Positions 8,147-16,735 of a stretch of DNA of 64,000 bases are shown here, piece by piece. Each line of letters starts with the position of its first letter. The stretch's first letter is position 1. The notes under the pieces were generated by a model. The model searched no databases. It was not told the origin of the DNA and saw nothing but the letters and a program-made list of their open reading frames with translations. The DNA lies in the NCBI RefSeq assembly GCF_047246645.1, contig NZ_JBFOKR010000007.1, forward strand, positions 124,001 to 188,000, in the 5' to 3' direction. The stretch is from Ferdinandcohnia sp047246645. GTDB lineage: Bacteria; Bacillota; Bacilli; Bacillales; Bacillaceae_L. Both the position numbers and the translations under genes were made by a program.

Positions 8147-8647
8147 ATGTCTGGACGAAAGTCTGAAGAAGGTTTAGAGGATTTGTCTTTATTAGGAAAT
8201 CAGAACACAAAATATGCATTCGAGTATGCACCTGAGGTTTTAGAATCAGTTGATAATCTCCACCCAAATCGAGATTATTTCGTGAAATTCAATTGCCCTG
8301 AGTTTACGAGTTTATGTCCGCTAACGCATCAGCCTGACTTTGCTACCATGTATATTTCGTATATTCCTGATAAGAAAATAGTAGAAAGTAAGTCTTTAAA
8401 ACTATATTTATTTAGTTTCCGAAATCATGGTGATTTCCATGAGGATTGTGTAAATATCATTATGAATGATTTGATAAAATTATTAGACCCGCGCTATATC
8501 GAGGTTTGGGGTAAATTCACACCACGTGGAGGAATTTCAATTGATCCTTGGTGTAACTATGGAAAACCTGGAACGAAGTATGAGGAGATGGCTCACTTCC
8601 GTTTAATGAACCATGACCTATACCCAGAAAAAGTGGATAATCGCTAA
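8147..8647 (+). CDS. queF: NADPH-dependent 7-cyano-7-deazaguanine reductase QueF
   Basis: A 166-residue member of the short (unimodular) QueF class. It reduces the nitrile preQ0 to the amine preQ1 with NADPH in the queuosine tRNA-modification pathway. The nucleophilic cysteine and acid lie in SLCPLTHQPDF (C57, D64). The QueF motif (ESKSLKLYLFSFRNHGDFHED) supplies NADPH and substrate contacts. Length matches the Bacillus enzyme (about 165 residues). GGGAGGTATT lies upstream of ATG 8147. It is the first gene behind the preQ1 riboswitch and is followed 16 bases later by a queuosine-precursor transporter. Synthesis and uptake of the intermediate are therefore under the same feedback. Confidence 0.97.
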   Translation: MSGRKSEEGLEDLSLLGNQNTKYAFEYAPEVLESVDNLHPNRDYFVKFNCPEFTSLCPLTHQPDFATMYISYIPDKKIVESKSLKLYLFSFRNHGDFHEDCVNIIMNDLIKLLDPRYIEVWGKFTPRGGISIDPWCNYGKPGTKYEEMAHFRLMNHDLYPEKVDNR

Positions 8648-8663
8648 GGAAGAGGAATAGAAA

Positions 8664-9290
8664 ATGTTATTATATTTGAATGGAATTTTCGTTGGACTTT
8701 TGATTTTAGCTAATATTGTTGCTGTAAAGCTTTTTAGTGTTGGGAGCTTTGCAATGCTACCTGCAGCTGTCATTATTTATGTATTTACCTACCCTATTAT
8801 TGATGTAATTGTAGAGGTATACGGTAAGAAGGAAGCGCAAACGACAGTTAAAGCTGGGTTGCTTACTCAAGTTCTTGCACTTATTTTTATTTCGATTACA
8901 ATCCAATTACCTGCAGCACCAGTTTTCACAGCTCAGGAATCGTATCAAACAATATTAAGTGGGAGCTTTCGTGTGATTTTAGCTAGTTTGATTTCGTACG
9001 CAATAAGCCAAAATCTAGATGTGTTCGTGTTTAACCGTTTGAAAAATAAGCATGGCCAGAAAAAGCTTTGGCTTCGTAATAATGCATCAACAATGTTAAG
9101 TCAGCTTGTTGACACAAGCATTTTCATTACCATTGCTTTTATTGGTACAATGCCATTATCTGTTCTAGTTGGCTTAATCTTTACACAGTACATTTTTAAA
9201 TTTGTAGCTTCAATTTTATTAACACCAGTTGTTTATGGACTTGTTAGCCTTATTAGAAAAAAAGAAGCAACAACTGCAGTCCAAGGGTAA
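8664..9290 (+). CDS. Queuosine precursor transporter (YhhQ/QPTR family)
   Basis: A 208-residue integral membrane protein with about six helices. The VUT/YhhQ signature is visible: ANIVAVKLF near residue 18, FTYPIIDVIVEVYGKKEA near residues 42-58, and LVDTSIFITIAFIG near residue 155 within the second conserved acidic/polar helix. The family imports 7-deazaguanine precursors (preQ0/preQ1) or queuine across the cytoplasmic membrane. It lies 16 bases after queF, preceded by AGGAAGAGG, so it is in the same preQ1-controlled operon. A strong terminator ends the unit. The exact precursor transported cannot be read from the sequence. Confidence 0.9.
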   Translation: MLLYLNGIFVGLLILANIVAVKLFSVGSFAMLPAAVIIYVFTYPIIDVIVEVYGKKEAQTTVKAGLLTQVLALIFISITIQLPAAPVFTAQESYQTILSGSFRVILASLISYAISQNLDVFVFNRLKNKHGQKKLWLRNNASTMLSQLVDTSIFITIAFIGTMPLSVLVGLIFTQYIFKFVASILLTPVVYGLVSLIRKKEATTAVQG

Positions 9291-9293
9291 AGG

Positions 9294-9321
9294 AAAAGCA
9301 CACGAGTTCGTGTGCTTTTTT
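9294..9321 (+). terminator. Intrinsic terminator of the queF operon
   Basis: Stem AAAAGCACACGA / CGTGTGCTTTTTT with a 3-base loop, 4 bases after the transporter stop codon. Confidence 0.92.
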
Positions 9322-9377
9322 CTTTAGGTTCTTTTTTATTTTCTTTTTATGTAAGCTGCGTATTACATAGTTTGGTG

Positions 9378-9866
9378 ATTTCCGCTCCTGGCACTCGCTT
9401 TCCGCGGGCGGACAGTGAGCCTCCTCTTCGAAATGCGGAAGCGGCTTGGTCAGAAACGAGGAAATTGGCCGCCAATAACGCCACGTCCTGTGGCTTTGGC
9501 GGCACTAGCACATCCTGTGCGTCGGAGACTCCGACATAAGAGGCGTCTTTTGCCTCTGACGGAGGAGTTGAAATTTCTCGAGTTTCTAGCCGCTGAAGCT
9601 AGACAAGTAGCAAGCTCCTGCGGGGTCTCACTTGACTTGCACAGGACAAGGAATGCTCCGGCAGCATATGCATCGCACGAAGAAAATGTGTAGCATTTTC
9701 GAGGATGTGCTGACGTCTACGTTCGCCACAGGACGTGGCGGTTTTTAGTAGACGATCCTATGACTTTCCCGCAGGACTTTGAGAGGCTCCTTTGAATTCT
9801 CCCACGCACGAAGAAAATGCAAAGCATTTTCGAGGAGTCTCGCACCATGCGCTCCAATCACCCCTG
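9378..9866. repeat. Large GC-rich mosaic repeat R2 (different outer modules)
   Basis: Fills the 650-bp gap between convergent genes. The outer ends (TTTCCGCTCCTGGCACTCGC at the left, TGCGCTCCAATCACC at the right) belong to a different family from R1/R3/R4/R5. The interior contains the same cassettes: GCCACAGGACGTGGCG near 9726-9741, an inverted copy (CGCCACGTCCTGTGGC, AGCACATCCTGTGC) near 9479-9520, and two copies of a GAAGAAAATG...CATTTTCGAGGA palindrome near 9681-9703 and 9810-9836. It is high in GC. Open frames across it show no codon bias, so I call no gene. The rest of the gap (9322-9377, 9867-9940) shows nothing further. Confidence 0.75.
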
Positions 9867-9940
9867 TTAAATATATTCGGCAGCTTAAATATCCCTTCAG
9901 ACCTCCTGAAAAACAACAAAGTTTATGAGCTATACTTTCT

Positions 9941-10870
9941 TTAAAATGATGTTTTTCGATAACAAGCAATTTGGAAAGTAGCATTCATTCCGACGCTTTC
10001 ATATAAACGATTTGCTCCTGTTAAGCTATTAGCATCAACATTAAGTAAGACAGTTTTAATCCCTCTATTGTAGCTTTCTTTGAACACAGTGGTCAGTAAG
10101 GCAGATCCAATTCCCTTTTTACGTCCGGTTCGCTTCACGCCAAGGTATTCAACATATGTTCCTTCAGGAAAGTTTTTGCAAATGATGAAACCTACCAGCT
10201 CTTCGTTAAAATAAGTAACGTACCAAAGAGATTGATCGTGTTGCTCGGTATTTCTTTTTCTAATCCAATCTTCAAATGGTTCCTCATAATAGCTTCTTGT
10301 ATCCTGGAAGGATTCTACATATGCATTGTAAAGGCCTTTTGAATCTCGTTCGCTGTTATAAGGAAGAAGTACCACATCTTCAGCTAAGGGAGTTACTTCA
10401 GGTTCAGCCTTCATATCAATTACCATTCTGCTATATACCTTATCAAATGTGTACTTATTTCCTTCGAGAAGAGAAATTGCTGAAGGATTAGTTGCTGGGA
10501 TATAGTTATTTAGTTCATAGGGAATTTGATCTTTCTCATAATCGACTATATATTCCTTGGCACGCTGTTCCATTTGAGAGATTAAAAGAGTGCCAGCCCC
10601 GTTCCCATACCAAGAAGGGTGGATAAACCCGTAACAATCAAGTCTACCTTTACTCATCTCCTCCAAAAATCCGTATCCTACGAGGGTCTCGTCTTTTTTA
10701 ATAATCCATGTATTTGTTTCGATAGGGATGTTACTCCAAATGTCTAAAACATCTTCAATTGTACAATCAGGTACTCCATATTCTGCGATATCCGAAGCGA
10801 TAATTAACTCTGTTACCAACTTGGCATCTTCTAGGGTTGCGGGCCGAAATGAATAAGTTAGGTTTGTCAT
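9941..10870 (-). CDS. GNAT acetyltransferase with two tandem GNAT domains
   Basis: A 309-residue protein with two GNAT folds. The N-terminal one (about residues 5-140) has the acetyl-CoA loop as HPSWYGNGAGTLLI. The C-terminal one (about 165-309) has GVKRTGRKKGIGSALL, which matches the Q/RxxGxG/A pyrophosphate-binding loop, and ends with NRLYESVGM, typical of the final helix. Such proteins transfer acetyl groups from acetyl-CoA to amines. The first domain may be a degenerate structural partner. ATG 10870 has TGGAGGAATGC upstream. The gene stands alone and the substrate is unknown. Confidence 0.85.
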   Translation of the reverse strand: MTNLTYSFRPATLEDAKLVTELIIASDIAEYGVPDCTIEDVLDIWSNIPIETNTWIIKKDETLVGYGFLEEMSKGRLDCYGFIHPSWYGNGAGTLLISQMEQRAKEYIVDYEKDQIPYELNNYIPATNPSAISLLEGNKYTFDKVYSRMVIDMKAEPEVTPLAEDVVLLPYNSERDSKGLYNAYVESFQDTRSYYEEPFEDWIRKRNTEQHDQSLWYVTYFNEELVGFIICKNFPEGTYVEYLGVKRTGRKKGIGSALLTTVFKESYNRGIKTVLLNVDANSLTGANRLYESVGMNATFQIACYRKTSF

Positions 10871-11038
10871 TTTGCATTCCTCCAGGGAATAAAATCAAAG
10901 CATTGTGTTTAAAATTATATTAATTTTCTGAAATATAAACAATCTCTTTTTATTTTACCAGTCTTCGAAATAGGCTTTGACCAGAACAATTGGTTCAAAG
11001 TCAGTTATAAAAAAGGAAAATAATGTTTGTTAAATCAG

Positions 11039-11059
11039 GTACATCGTGTTACGATGTAC
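11039..11059. promoter_or_regulatory. Probable PadR operator
   Basis: A perfect 9-bp inverted repeat with a 3-base spacer, GTACATCGT-gtt-ACGATGTAC, 39 bases upstream of the padR-type start. A second partial site (TATAACGATATA, 11069-11080) follows. PadR proteins usually repress their own promoters through such palindromes, so this is probably autoregulatory. Confidence 0.65.
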
Positions 11060-11097
11060 AGTAAGTAGTATAACGATATAGATAGAGGTGAAAACAG

Positions 11098-11436
11098 GTG
11101 AGTAAAACGGAATTAATAAAGGGTAGTACAAGTATGATTCTTCTGTCGTTACTATCGGAAAATGATATGTATGGTTATGAAATTACAGAAAAGGTGCACG
11201 AGATAAGTGAAGGATTTCTAAGTTATAAGGAGGGTACACTCTATCCAGCATTAAAAAAGCTAGAGATAAACGGGCTGGTAGAAAGCTACTGGAAGAATTC
11301 TTCTGACGGGCCACGCCGAAAGTATTATCGAATCACCTCCACAGGAAAGCAGGCATTATCTGAACAAAAACAGGAATGGAACATGTTTCGACGAGTCATG
11401 CATCGAATTGTAGGTGATGGAATTGTCGGGACGTGA
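11098..11436 (+). CDS. PadR family transcriptional regulator
   Basis: A 112-residue PadR-like winged-helix protein: ILLSLLSENDMYGYEI (residues 14-29, helix 1 with the YGYEI signature), EGTLYPALKKLEINGLVES (recognition helix and turn), and the wing GPRRKYYRITSTGKQAL. The short C-terminal helix indicates subfamily 2, which dimerises through it. The GTG start at 11098 has AGAGGTG 7 bases upstream. The gene overlaps the next one by about 20 bases. PadR genes followed by a HAAS-domain membrane protein are a common Firmicute pair, with the regulator controlling its own operon. The inducer is unknown. Confidence 0.92.
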   Translation: MSKTELIKGSTSMILLSLLSENDMYGYEITEKVHEISEGFLSYKEGTLYPALKKLEINGLVESYWKNSSDGPRRKYYRITSTGKQALSEQKQEWNMFRRVMHRIVGDGIVGT

Positions 11437-12286
11437 GACAGTCATAGTTGAAATTGAGGAGTATATTAAAAAATTGCTGGCAGAGATTCATCTAGACGCA
11501 GATGAAAAAAGAGAAGTTGAGGAAGAATGGAAGCAGCATCTATACGATCATTACTATTCTTTACGAAAAAGAGATGTCGAGAAGAAAGCTGCAATTGAAA
11601 CAGTAATTTCCCAATTTGGAAATATTTCAATGCTTAAAGAGGAAATTAACCAAACATACCCAAGCTCTATTAAAAAACATATACAAAAGGAATTTACAGT
11701 TGCGATTATATGTTTTATTGCTAGTATAGTTGGTCCAATCATACTTATTAGAGCCAGCTTTTCAGTGTATTTTCTTGTGGCTACTTTAACGGCGCTGTTA
11801 ATAGGGTATGTTAGTTACCGTTTCATCATAAAAAAACAAACGTTTTGGCTATTTTCCATTCTAGGGCTAGTTCCAATTTATATAGTATTTATTCAACTTA
11901 TGAAACAAATGATTGGGATTCAGCTGACTTTTGATATTTATCTCAACCAAATTTTTTCATTAAATTGGAATGAGTTAACGGGCTCAAATGGTTTATTTGA
12001 GTTCACCACGCTGCATATGATGTGGTACCTAGTGATTGCGATGCAAATCATTTCGAGTAGAAACTATATACCAGTTTGGCAGAGAATCTGTAATGCAAGC
12101 TTTCATTATTGGGCGATGCTACTGCTTGGATTGTTTTTTGCCAAAATACAATCTAGTTCTGAATGGGCCACAATCTATCTAAATGTATTTCTGTTATATT
12201 CATTTTTACAGCAGGTAATTTCGATTGATTGGATATTACTTTTTAGGCAAAAGGTAAGTAGTCTGTTTGTAAGACGAGTGCTATAA
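11417..12286 (+). CDS. HAAS-domain membrane protein (PadR partner)
   Basis: About 289 residues. An N-terminal cytoplasmic helical HAAS/DUF1700-type domain (residues 10-80, with DADEKREVEEEWKQHL and FGNISMLKEEI) is followed by about six transmembrane helices. HAAS domains occur in proteins encoded next to PadR regulators and are thought to interact with them or with the membrane. The start overlaps the padR 3' end (stop 11434-11436), so the two are translationally coupled. ATG 11417 is preferred over the GTG one codon earlier because of AGGTG placement, but either is possible. The role is inferred only from context. Confidence 0.8.
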   Translation: MELSGRETVIVEIEEYIKKLLAEIHLDADEKREVEEEWKQHLYDHYYSLRKRDVEKKAAIETVISQFGNISMLKEEINQTYPSSIKKHIQKEFTVAIICFIASIVGPIILIRASFSVYFLVATLTALLIGYVSYRFIIKKQTFWLFSILGLVPIYIVFIQLMKQMIGIQLTFDIYLNQIFSLNWNELTGSNGLFEFTTLHMMWYLVIAMQIISSRNYIPVWQRICNASFHYWAMLLLGLFFAKIQSSSEWATIYLNVFLLYSFLQQVISIDWILLFRQKVSSLFVRRVL

Positions 12287-12308
12287 GTCTTTCGTGGGGG
12301 TTACCAAA

Positions 12309-12722
12309 ATGAACCAACTCAAAAGGAGTATCGTTCCTTTTTTAGTAATTATGGTAATAACGTTTCTATTAATTGATTTCGGTGACAGACCGATGAAGTA
12401 TGAGCTAGTATCATACCAAGATGTTCCAGAGGATTTGAAAAACAGTGTTTTACTAGATCTAGGTCCAGGAGGCGGAGGATTGCACCAGGTTAACCGATAT
12501 ACTTACGCTTTTATTGGAACAGAGCCTGATGAAAAAGCAATAATTGAATTCGTTGGCGATGCTCATGATGGAATCGGTAAGGAAGTAAGGTACTCAGTAA
12601 GTCAAAGTAAGCCTGGGGAAGAAGCTACCATCATTAAAGGTAGATTTGGAGATTATGCGGTACATATTGTTCGTATTGAAAAACGCATATCTGAACCGTT
12701 TGGATTTTTCAGAGTAAATTAA
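12309..12722 (+). CDS. Small membrane-anchored protein, unknown function
   Basis: A 137-residue protein with one N-terminal hydrophobic segment (SIVPFLVIMVITFLLIDF, residues 7-24) and no lipobox, followed by a soluble, probably extracytoplasmic domain. A Gly-rich stretch (LGPGGGG) lies near residue 51. ATG 12309 is preferred to the GTG-like start at 12294 because TGGGGG lies 10 bases upstream. It follows the PadR/HAAS pair by about 20 bases and is probably the third gene of that operon. I recognise no family. Confidence 0.6.
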   Translation: MNQLKRSIVPFLVIMVITFLLIDFGDRPMKYELVSYQDVPEDLKNSVLLDLGPGGGGLHQVNRYTYAFIGTEPDEKAIIEFVGDAHDGIGKEVRYSVSQSKPGEEATIIKGRFGDYAVHIVRIEKRISEPFGFFRVN

Positions 12723-12751
12723 AAATTGTGGTAGAATAGAGTTAAGGAAAA

Positions 12752-12793
12752 GTAAGATTGTTCTAGGCGACTTAGAAATACAATCTTATTTTC
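12752..12793 (+). terminator. Weak intrinsic terminator
   Basis: Stem GTAAGATTGT / ACAATCTTAT with an internal TTCTA/TAGAA pairing, followed by TTTTC. It lies between the PadR operon and the M42 aminopeptidase gene. Confidence 0.5.
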
Positions 12794-12827
12794 TATACTA
12801 AACTATCAGCGATAAGGAGAGACTACT

Positions 12828-13886
12828 TTGGAGAATCTACTTAAAGAACTTTCAGCAATTCATGGGCCTTGCGGCTTTGAAGAGGATGTAGCAAGATACA
12901 TAGCAAATCGTTTAAAAAATAAAGTGGACCACATGGAAGTAGATGGAGCCGGCAATCTAATTGTGACTAAAAAGGGTAATCAAGATGGCCCCAAAATTGT
13001 TGTTGCTGCCCATATGGATGAAGTAGGCTTTATTGTAAAAAAGATAGAAGAGAATGGTCTAATTCGTTTTGAAAAACTTGGCGGTCACGACGATCGTATA
13101 CTATTATCACAACGTGTTCAGATAAAAACTCGCAATGGGCTACGTTCAGGTGTAATTGGTACTATTTCAGCACACATGATGAAATATGATGATCCGAAAA
13201 AGGTACGTCCGCATCAACGTTTGTACATTGATGCAGGTGCTTCCTCTAAAAAAGAGGCAGAGGAATTCGGAATAAGAATAGGAGACCCTATTACTTGGTA
13301 TCCGCACTTCGACCATTTATCTGAAACTCGTATAGTAGGAAAAGCATTTGATGACCGCGCTGGCTGTGCTGTACTAATTAAAGCGCTAGAGGATCTAGAT
13401 AAAGACAATTTTGCAGGAGAGTTTGTTGGTGTGTTTACTGTTCAGGAGGAAGTCGGTCTTCGAGGTGCGCGAGTAGCTAGCCATCAACATAATGCAGATG
13501 TCGCGTTAGCGTTAGATACAACGGCAGTAAGTGATACTCCTGAAGAAATGATGGATCAAACACTTGCAATTGGTAACGGTACTGGAATTAAAGTAATAGA
13601 TTTTAGTCTGATAGCAAATAAAAAAGTACGTGATCATCTAATTGAGCTAGCTGAAGGAAATAATATTTCTTATCAATTAGAGGTCTTCCCTGGAATAGGA
13701 ACCGATGCTGGAGAGCTAAGCTTAGCTCATCAAGGTATTCCAACTGGTGTGTTATCAATTCCGTCAAGATACGCACATTCTTCTATTGAGGTAATCGACC
13801 TTCAAGATCTTGAAGCAACTAAGAATCTATTGCTGTTGTTTGTAAAAGAAATGAAATACGCAAGTTCCTATAAATTTACGATTTAA
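12828..13886 (+). CDS. M42 family metallo-aminopeptidase
   Basis: A 352-residue dinuclear metallopeptidase of the M42 (deblocking/glutamyl aminopeptidase) family, which removes N-terminal residues from peptides in the cytoplasm. Metal and catalytic residues appear in VVAAHMDEVGF (H66, D68), KAFDDRAGC, VQEEVGLRGA (the general base and a ligand), ALDTT and YAHSSIEV (the last histidine ligand). The TTG start at 12828 has AAGGAGAG 8 bases upstream. The stop codon overlaps the first palindrome of a paired-palindrome element. The gene is monocistronic. Substrate preference (acidic or broad) cannot be told. Confidence 0.92.
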   Translation: MENLLKELSAIHGPCGFEEDVARYIANRLKNKVDHMEVDGAGNLIVTKKGNQDGPKIVVAAHMDEVGFIVKKIEENGLIRFEKLGGHDDRILLSQRVQIKTRNGLRSGVIGTISAHMMKYDDPKKVRPHQRLYIDAGASSKKEAEEFGIRIGDPITWYPHFDHLSETRIVGKAFDDRAGCAVLIKALEDLDKDNFAGEFVGVFTVQEEVGLRGARVASHQHNADVALALDTTAVSDTPEEMMDQTLAIGNGTGIKVIDFSLIANKKVRDHLIELAEGNNISYQLEVFPGIGTDAGELSLAHQGIPTGVLSIPSRYAHSSIEVIDLQDLEATKNLLLLFVKEMKYASSYKFTI

Positions 13887-13956
13887 ACAAACGCTTGGTT
13901 GAAATAGAGAACCCTTGTTAAGACTCAATAAAACCGCTAAACAAACGTTTGATTGA
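13883..13956. repeat. Paired-palindrome element, copy B
   Basis: TTAAACAAACGCTTGGTTGA (13883-13902) and TAAACAAACGTTTGATTGA (13938-13956) start 55 bp apart. TTGTTA at 13915 stands 17 bp before TAAACA, as in copy A. The first palindrome overlaps the stop codon of the M42 gene, and a terminator follows at 13992. Confidence 0.75.
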
Positions 13957-13991
13957 GTCAAAAGGGAAAACATAGAAGCCTATAAAAAAAG

Positions 13992-14026
13992 AACCGCAAA
14001 GACATAAACCTGTCCTTGCGGTTTTT
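13992..14026. terminator. Intrinsic terminator between convergent genes
   Basis: Stem AACCGCAAAGACA / TGTCCTTGCGGTT (one mismatch) with a 6-base loop and T-run. The A-rich left flank makes it usable from both sides. Confidence 0.8.
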
Positions 14027-14039
14027 AAATGCGAATTCT

Positions 14040-15212
14040 TTATATAGCTTCTGTTTGCTTCTTCTGTGAAGTCATATACCATCTGAATAATCCAAATGCA
14101 ACTACTGATAAGATAATACCCGATATATATGGTAATCCCATTGCGACCGAATAGAGCCAGCCACCTAAAATTGGCCCAATAATTCTTCCTAAGGAATCAA
14201 AAGAGGATAATAAACCAGTTACACTTCCGTGTCCTGTTTTAGATCGCTTGGTTAGTAATGAAGAAACGCTTGGACGGATGACCCCGTTTCCAACTCCAAA
14301 TATAGTTAAAAAGATTGCTGCAGTAAGAAAATCACGTGTAAATAGAATAAGGAAGAAGCCTAATGCAGAAATGACAATCCCAATTTGAATGACAAAGCCT
14401 TCTCCATATTTCTTTGACATTTTTCCAACTAATCCGCCTTGAACAATTGCTCCTGCTAGACCCATTATCATGAAAATATAACCTAGTTCTGTTGTGCCAA
14501 GATTAGCTTTCTCTGCTGCGAAGTAAGCAAACGTTGCTTCTAGCCCAGATAAGGATAGGGTAATGAACAATGATAAGAAAAACAAAACGGATTCAGGTCC
14601 GTTAATCGCTTTAAGTAGACCACTTCTTTTTCGTGATGGTTGATTATTGCGCATGTCTTTTGGTAATGATTCTTTTAATACAAAAAGTACTAAGAAGAAT
14701 GTTAGTAATGATGATATCCCTGAAATATAAAAAGGCATATGTAAGCTTGATTGAGAAAAAATCCCTCCGATTGCTGGTCCGAAAATAAATCCTAGACCAA
14801 CAGATGCACCAATAATTCCCATTCCTTTTGCGCGGTTTTCTTCAGTGGTTATATCAGCTGCATAAGCCATAACGGTCGGCATATTTGCTGCAGACAGAGT
14901 ACCTCCAATTATTCTAGCAGCAAAAAGCATCCAGAGTTCAGATGATAATGCCATTAAAAAGAAGGATAGAGATAGTCCTAAAATACCAATCATAATAACA
15001 GGTTTACGCCCTATACGATCCGATACTCTCCCCCACATTGGTGCGAATAGAAATTGCATTAATGAATAAACTGCCATTAAAAGTCCCAATTGGGTCGGGG
15101 TAGCACCTAGTTCTTCAGCATAGAAGGGAATTACCGGAATGATGATTCCGAATCCTACCATAACTAAAAACATGACAGCGAATAAGATAGGTAACGCTTT
15201 TTTAGTCTCCAA
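14040..15212 (-). CDS. MFS multidrug/tetracycline-type efflux transporter
   Basis: A 390-residue, 12-helix drug:H+ antiporter of the DHA1 family. The motif A loop is GRVSDRIGRKPV between helices 2 and 3. The antiporter motif C-like stretch GASVGLGFIFGPAIGG lies in helix 5. I place the start at TTG 15212 (RBS CTGGAG 11 bases upstream). An upstream extension to 15332 would run through the terminator of the preceding gene and add an unrelated hydrophobic leader. GTG 15224 is an alternative. It shares architecture with the pump at 47094-48293. Drug specificity cannot be predicted. Confidence 0.88.
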   Translation of the reverse strand: METKKALPILFAVMFLVMVGFGIIIPVIPFYAEELGATPTQLGLLMAVYSLMQFLFAPMWGRVSDRIGRKPVIMIGILGLSLSFFLMALSSELWMLFAARIIGGTLSAANMPTVMAYAADITTEENRAKGMGIIGASVGLGFIFGPAIGGIFSQSSLHMPFYISGISSLLTFFLVLFVLKESLPKDMRNNQPSRKRSGLLKAINGPESVLFFLSLFITLSLSGLEATFAYFAAEKANLGTTELGYIFMIMGLAGAIVQGGLVGKMSKKYGEGFVIQIGIVISALGFFLILFTRDFLTAAIFLTIFGVGNGVIRPSVSSLLTKRSKTGHGSVTGLLSSFDSLGRIIGPILGGWLYSVAMGLPYISGIILSVVAFGLFRWYMTSQKKQTEAI

Positions 15213-15334
15213 GGTTATGTTCACTCCAGTTTGATAGCTATTCCTTATAATAATAATGGAAAAATAAAATATTTGCGAGTAGCTCATGGTGTATTTAAAA
15301 AATAAGGCATTAATGAACCAAGTTGTTTTCAAAG

Positions 15335-15370
15335 AAGAAATAGAAAAGCATCTTCACAATGAAGATGCTT
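15335..15370 (-). terminator. Intrinsic terminator of the NlpC/P60 gene
   Basis: Read on the minus strand: AAGCATCTTC-attgt-GAAGATGCTT followed by a T-rich run. It lies 6 bases after the NlpC/P60 stop codon and separates it from the MFS gene. Confidence 0.85.
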
Positions 15371-15375
15371 GTACA

Positions 15376-16497
15376 TTACATAACTCGTTTTACACGACCA
15401 TTGAAGACGCCTTTCCAATATCCGCTGGTCATACTTGCTATAGCTACTCCGGTTGAGGTTTGAGACCCTATGAATTTACCTCCGCCCATATAGATACCAA
15501 CATGTCCATCTTTTTTATACGTATCAAAGAAGACTAAATCACCAGGTTGCATGTCACTCACCGCAACAGTAGTACCTTGATTTTTTAAGGCGTCAGTACT
15601 AGCACCAACACTTACTCCAGCTTGAGCAAATGCCCAATGGACAAACCCAGAACAATCAAAGCGGCCATTTGCAATGTCATAAGCTGATCTCCCACCACCA
15701 AATACATATACAGAATTTCCTATGTATTTATAGCCAGCTGTAATAACTGTATTAACAGAGCCACTTGCTTTTGGAGTAGAAGTTGGTATAGAAGCTGCTG
15801 CATTATTATTTGTATTACTTGAAGCCGGTGGTGTTACAACAGGCTTGCTAGCAGCAATTATTCTGTCTCTTTCAGCTAACTGTCCTTTTTCTTGTTGTTT
15901 TAATTCCGCCTTTAATGCGTCATTTTGAGCCTTTTGTTCTTGTATTTGCGCTTGCATTCCTTCTAATTCAACTTTGGTATTTTCGAGTTTCGCAAGTTCA
16001 GTTTTAACTGTTTCTTGTTTATCTTTAACTGATTGAATATCATTCGTTTGCTCTTCGATTAATGTTTGATCCGCATTTAGAATAGTAGAAACCGCGGTTA
16101 CTCGATTAATGAAATCTGTAAAACTAGTAGCTCCAAATATAACGTTAATATAACTAATAGAACCTCCGTCAACCTGAAGGGAGCGTGCACGTTCTTTTAA
16201 AATTTCATTGCGCGCAGCAATTTTATCCTCAGTTTCTTGAATCTCTGCTTGGAGAACTGCTAATTGTTCTTCAGAAGCGCTAATTTGTGCTGCTGTATCG
16301 TTTATCATTTTCTGATTATCAGCGATTGCTTGGTCAACCTTTTGTATTTGTTTATTTAGCTCGGCAAGTGCTTGACGAGTTTGTTGTAATTCGCTGTCGA
16401 TTGAGGTAGTACTATATTGAGCATGTGCTGGTGATACATAAGGACTAACAACACTCAAAAACATTGCAGTACTAATAGCTATAATTGGTTTTTTCAA
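15376..16497 (-). CDS. Secreted coiled-coil NlpC/P60 peptidoglycan endopeptidase
   Basis: A 373-residue exported wall hydrolase. It has a signal peptide (residues 1-26, ending AHA), a long coiled coil (about 30-215) rich in Gln, Glu and Lys, a Thr/Ser/Asn-rich linker (about 218-245) and a C-terminal NlpC/P60 domain (about 250-373). The catalytic cysteine is in RFDCSGFVHWAF and the histidine in KDGHVGIYMGG. The layout matches CwlO-type D,L-endopeptidases, which cut between D-Glu and the diamino acid of stem peptides during growth and are activated by FtsEX. Monocistronic, with its own terminator. Somewhat shorter than B. subtilis CwlO, so orthology is not certain. Confidence 0.88.
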   Translation of the reverse strand: MKKPIIAISTAMFLSVVSPYVSPAHAQYSTTSIDSELQQTRQALAELNKQIQKVDQAIADNQKMINDTAAQISASEEQLAVLQAEIQETEDKIAARNEILKERARSLQVDGGSISYINVIFGATSFTDFINRVTAVSTILNADQTLIEEQTNDIQSVKDKQETVKTELAKLENTKVELEGMQAQIQEQKAQNDALKAELKQQEKGQLAERDRIIAASKPVVTPPASSNTNNNAAASIPTSTPKASGSVNTVITAGYKYIGNSVYVFGGGRSAYDIANGRFDCSGFVHWAFAQAGVSVGASTDALKNQGTTVAVSDMQPGDLVFFDTYKKDGHVGIYMGGGKFIGSQTSTGVAIASMTSGYWKGVFNGRVKRVM

Positions 16498-16735
16498 GGA
16501 AATTCCTACTTTCTAATTAGCCTTGGAATAGTTACTCTACTATTCTAGCATAAAAAACTAGTAAAATAGGTGTATTTTTTCATTACAAAAATATGTCATT
16601 TTTCTTACTAATGTTGCAATATCCCTATCTTTATGCGTTTTGGCATAAAAAACACCAGAACCTTACAGCAATTTTCTTGTTAAAGAGGAATCATTTGTTT
16701 TAATGTCGAAGATAATGACTGGGTGGTGGATAAAT

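Noticed and set aside
15213..15332. N-terminal extension of the MFS pump
   Set aside because: It would overlap the T-run region of the preceding terminator and adds about 40 residues with no counterpart in the family. A TTG with a ribosome binding site exists at 15212.
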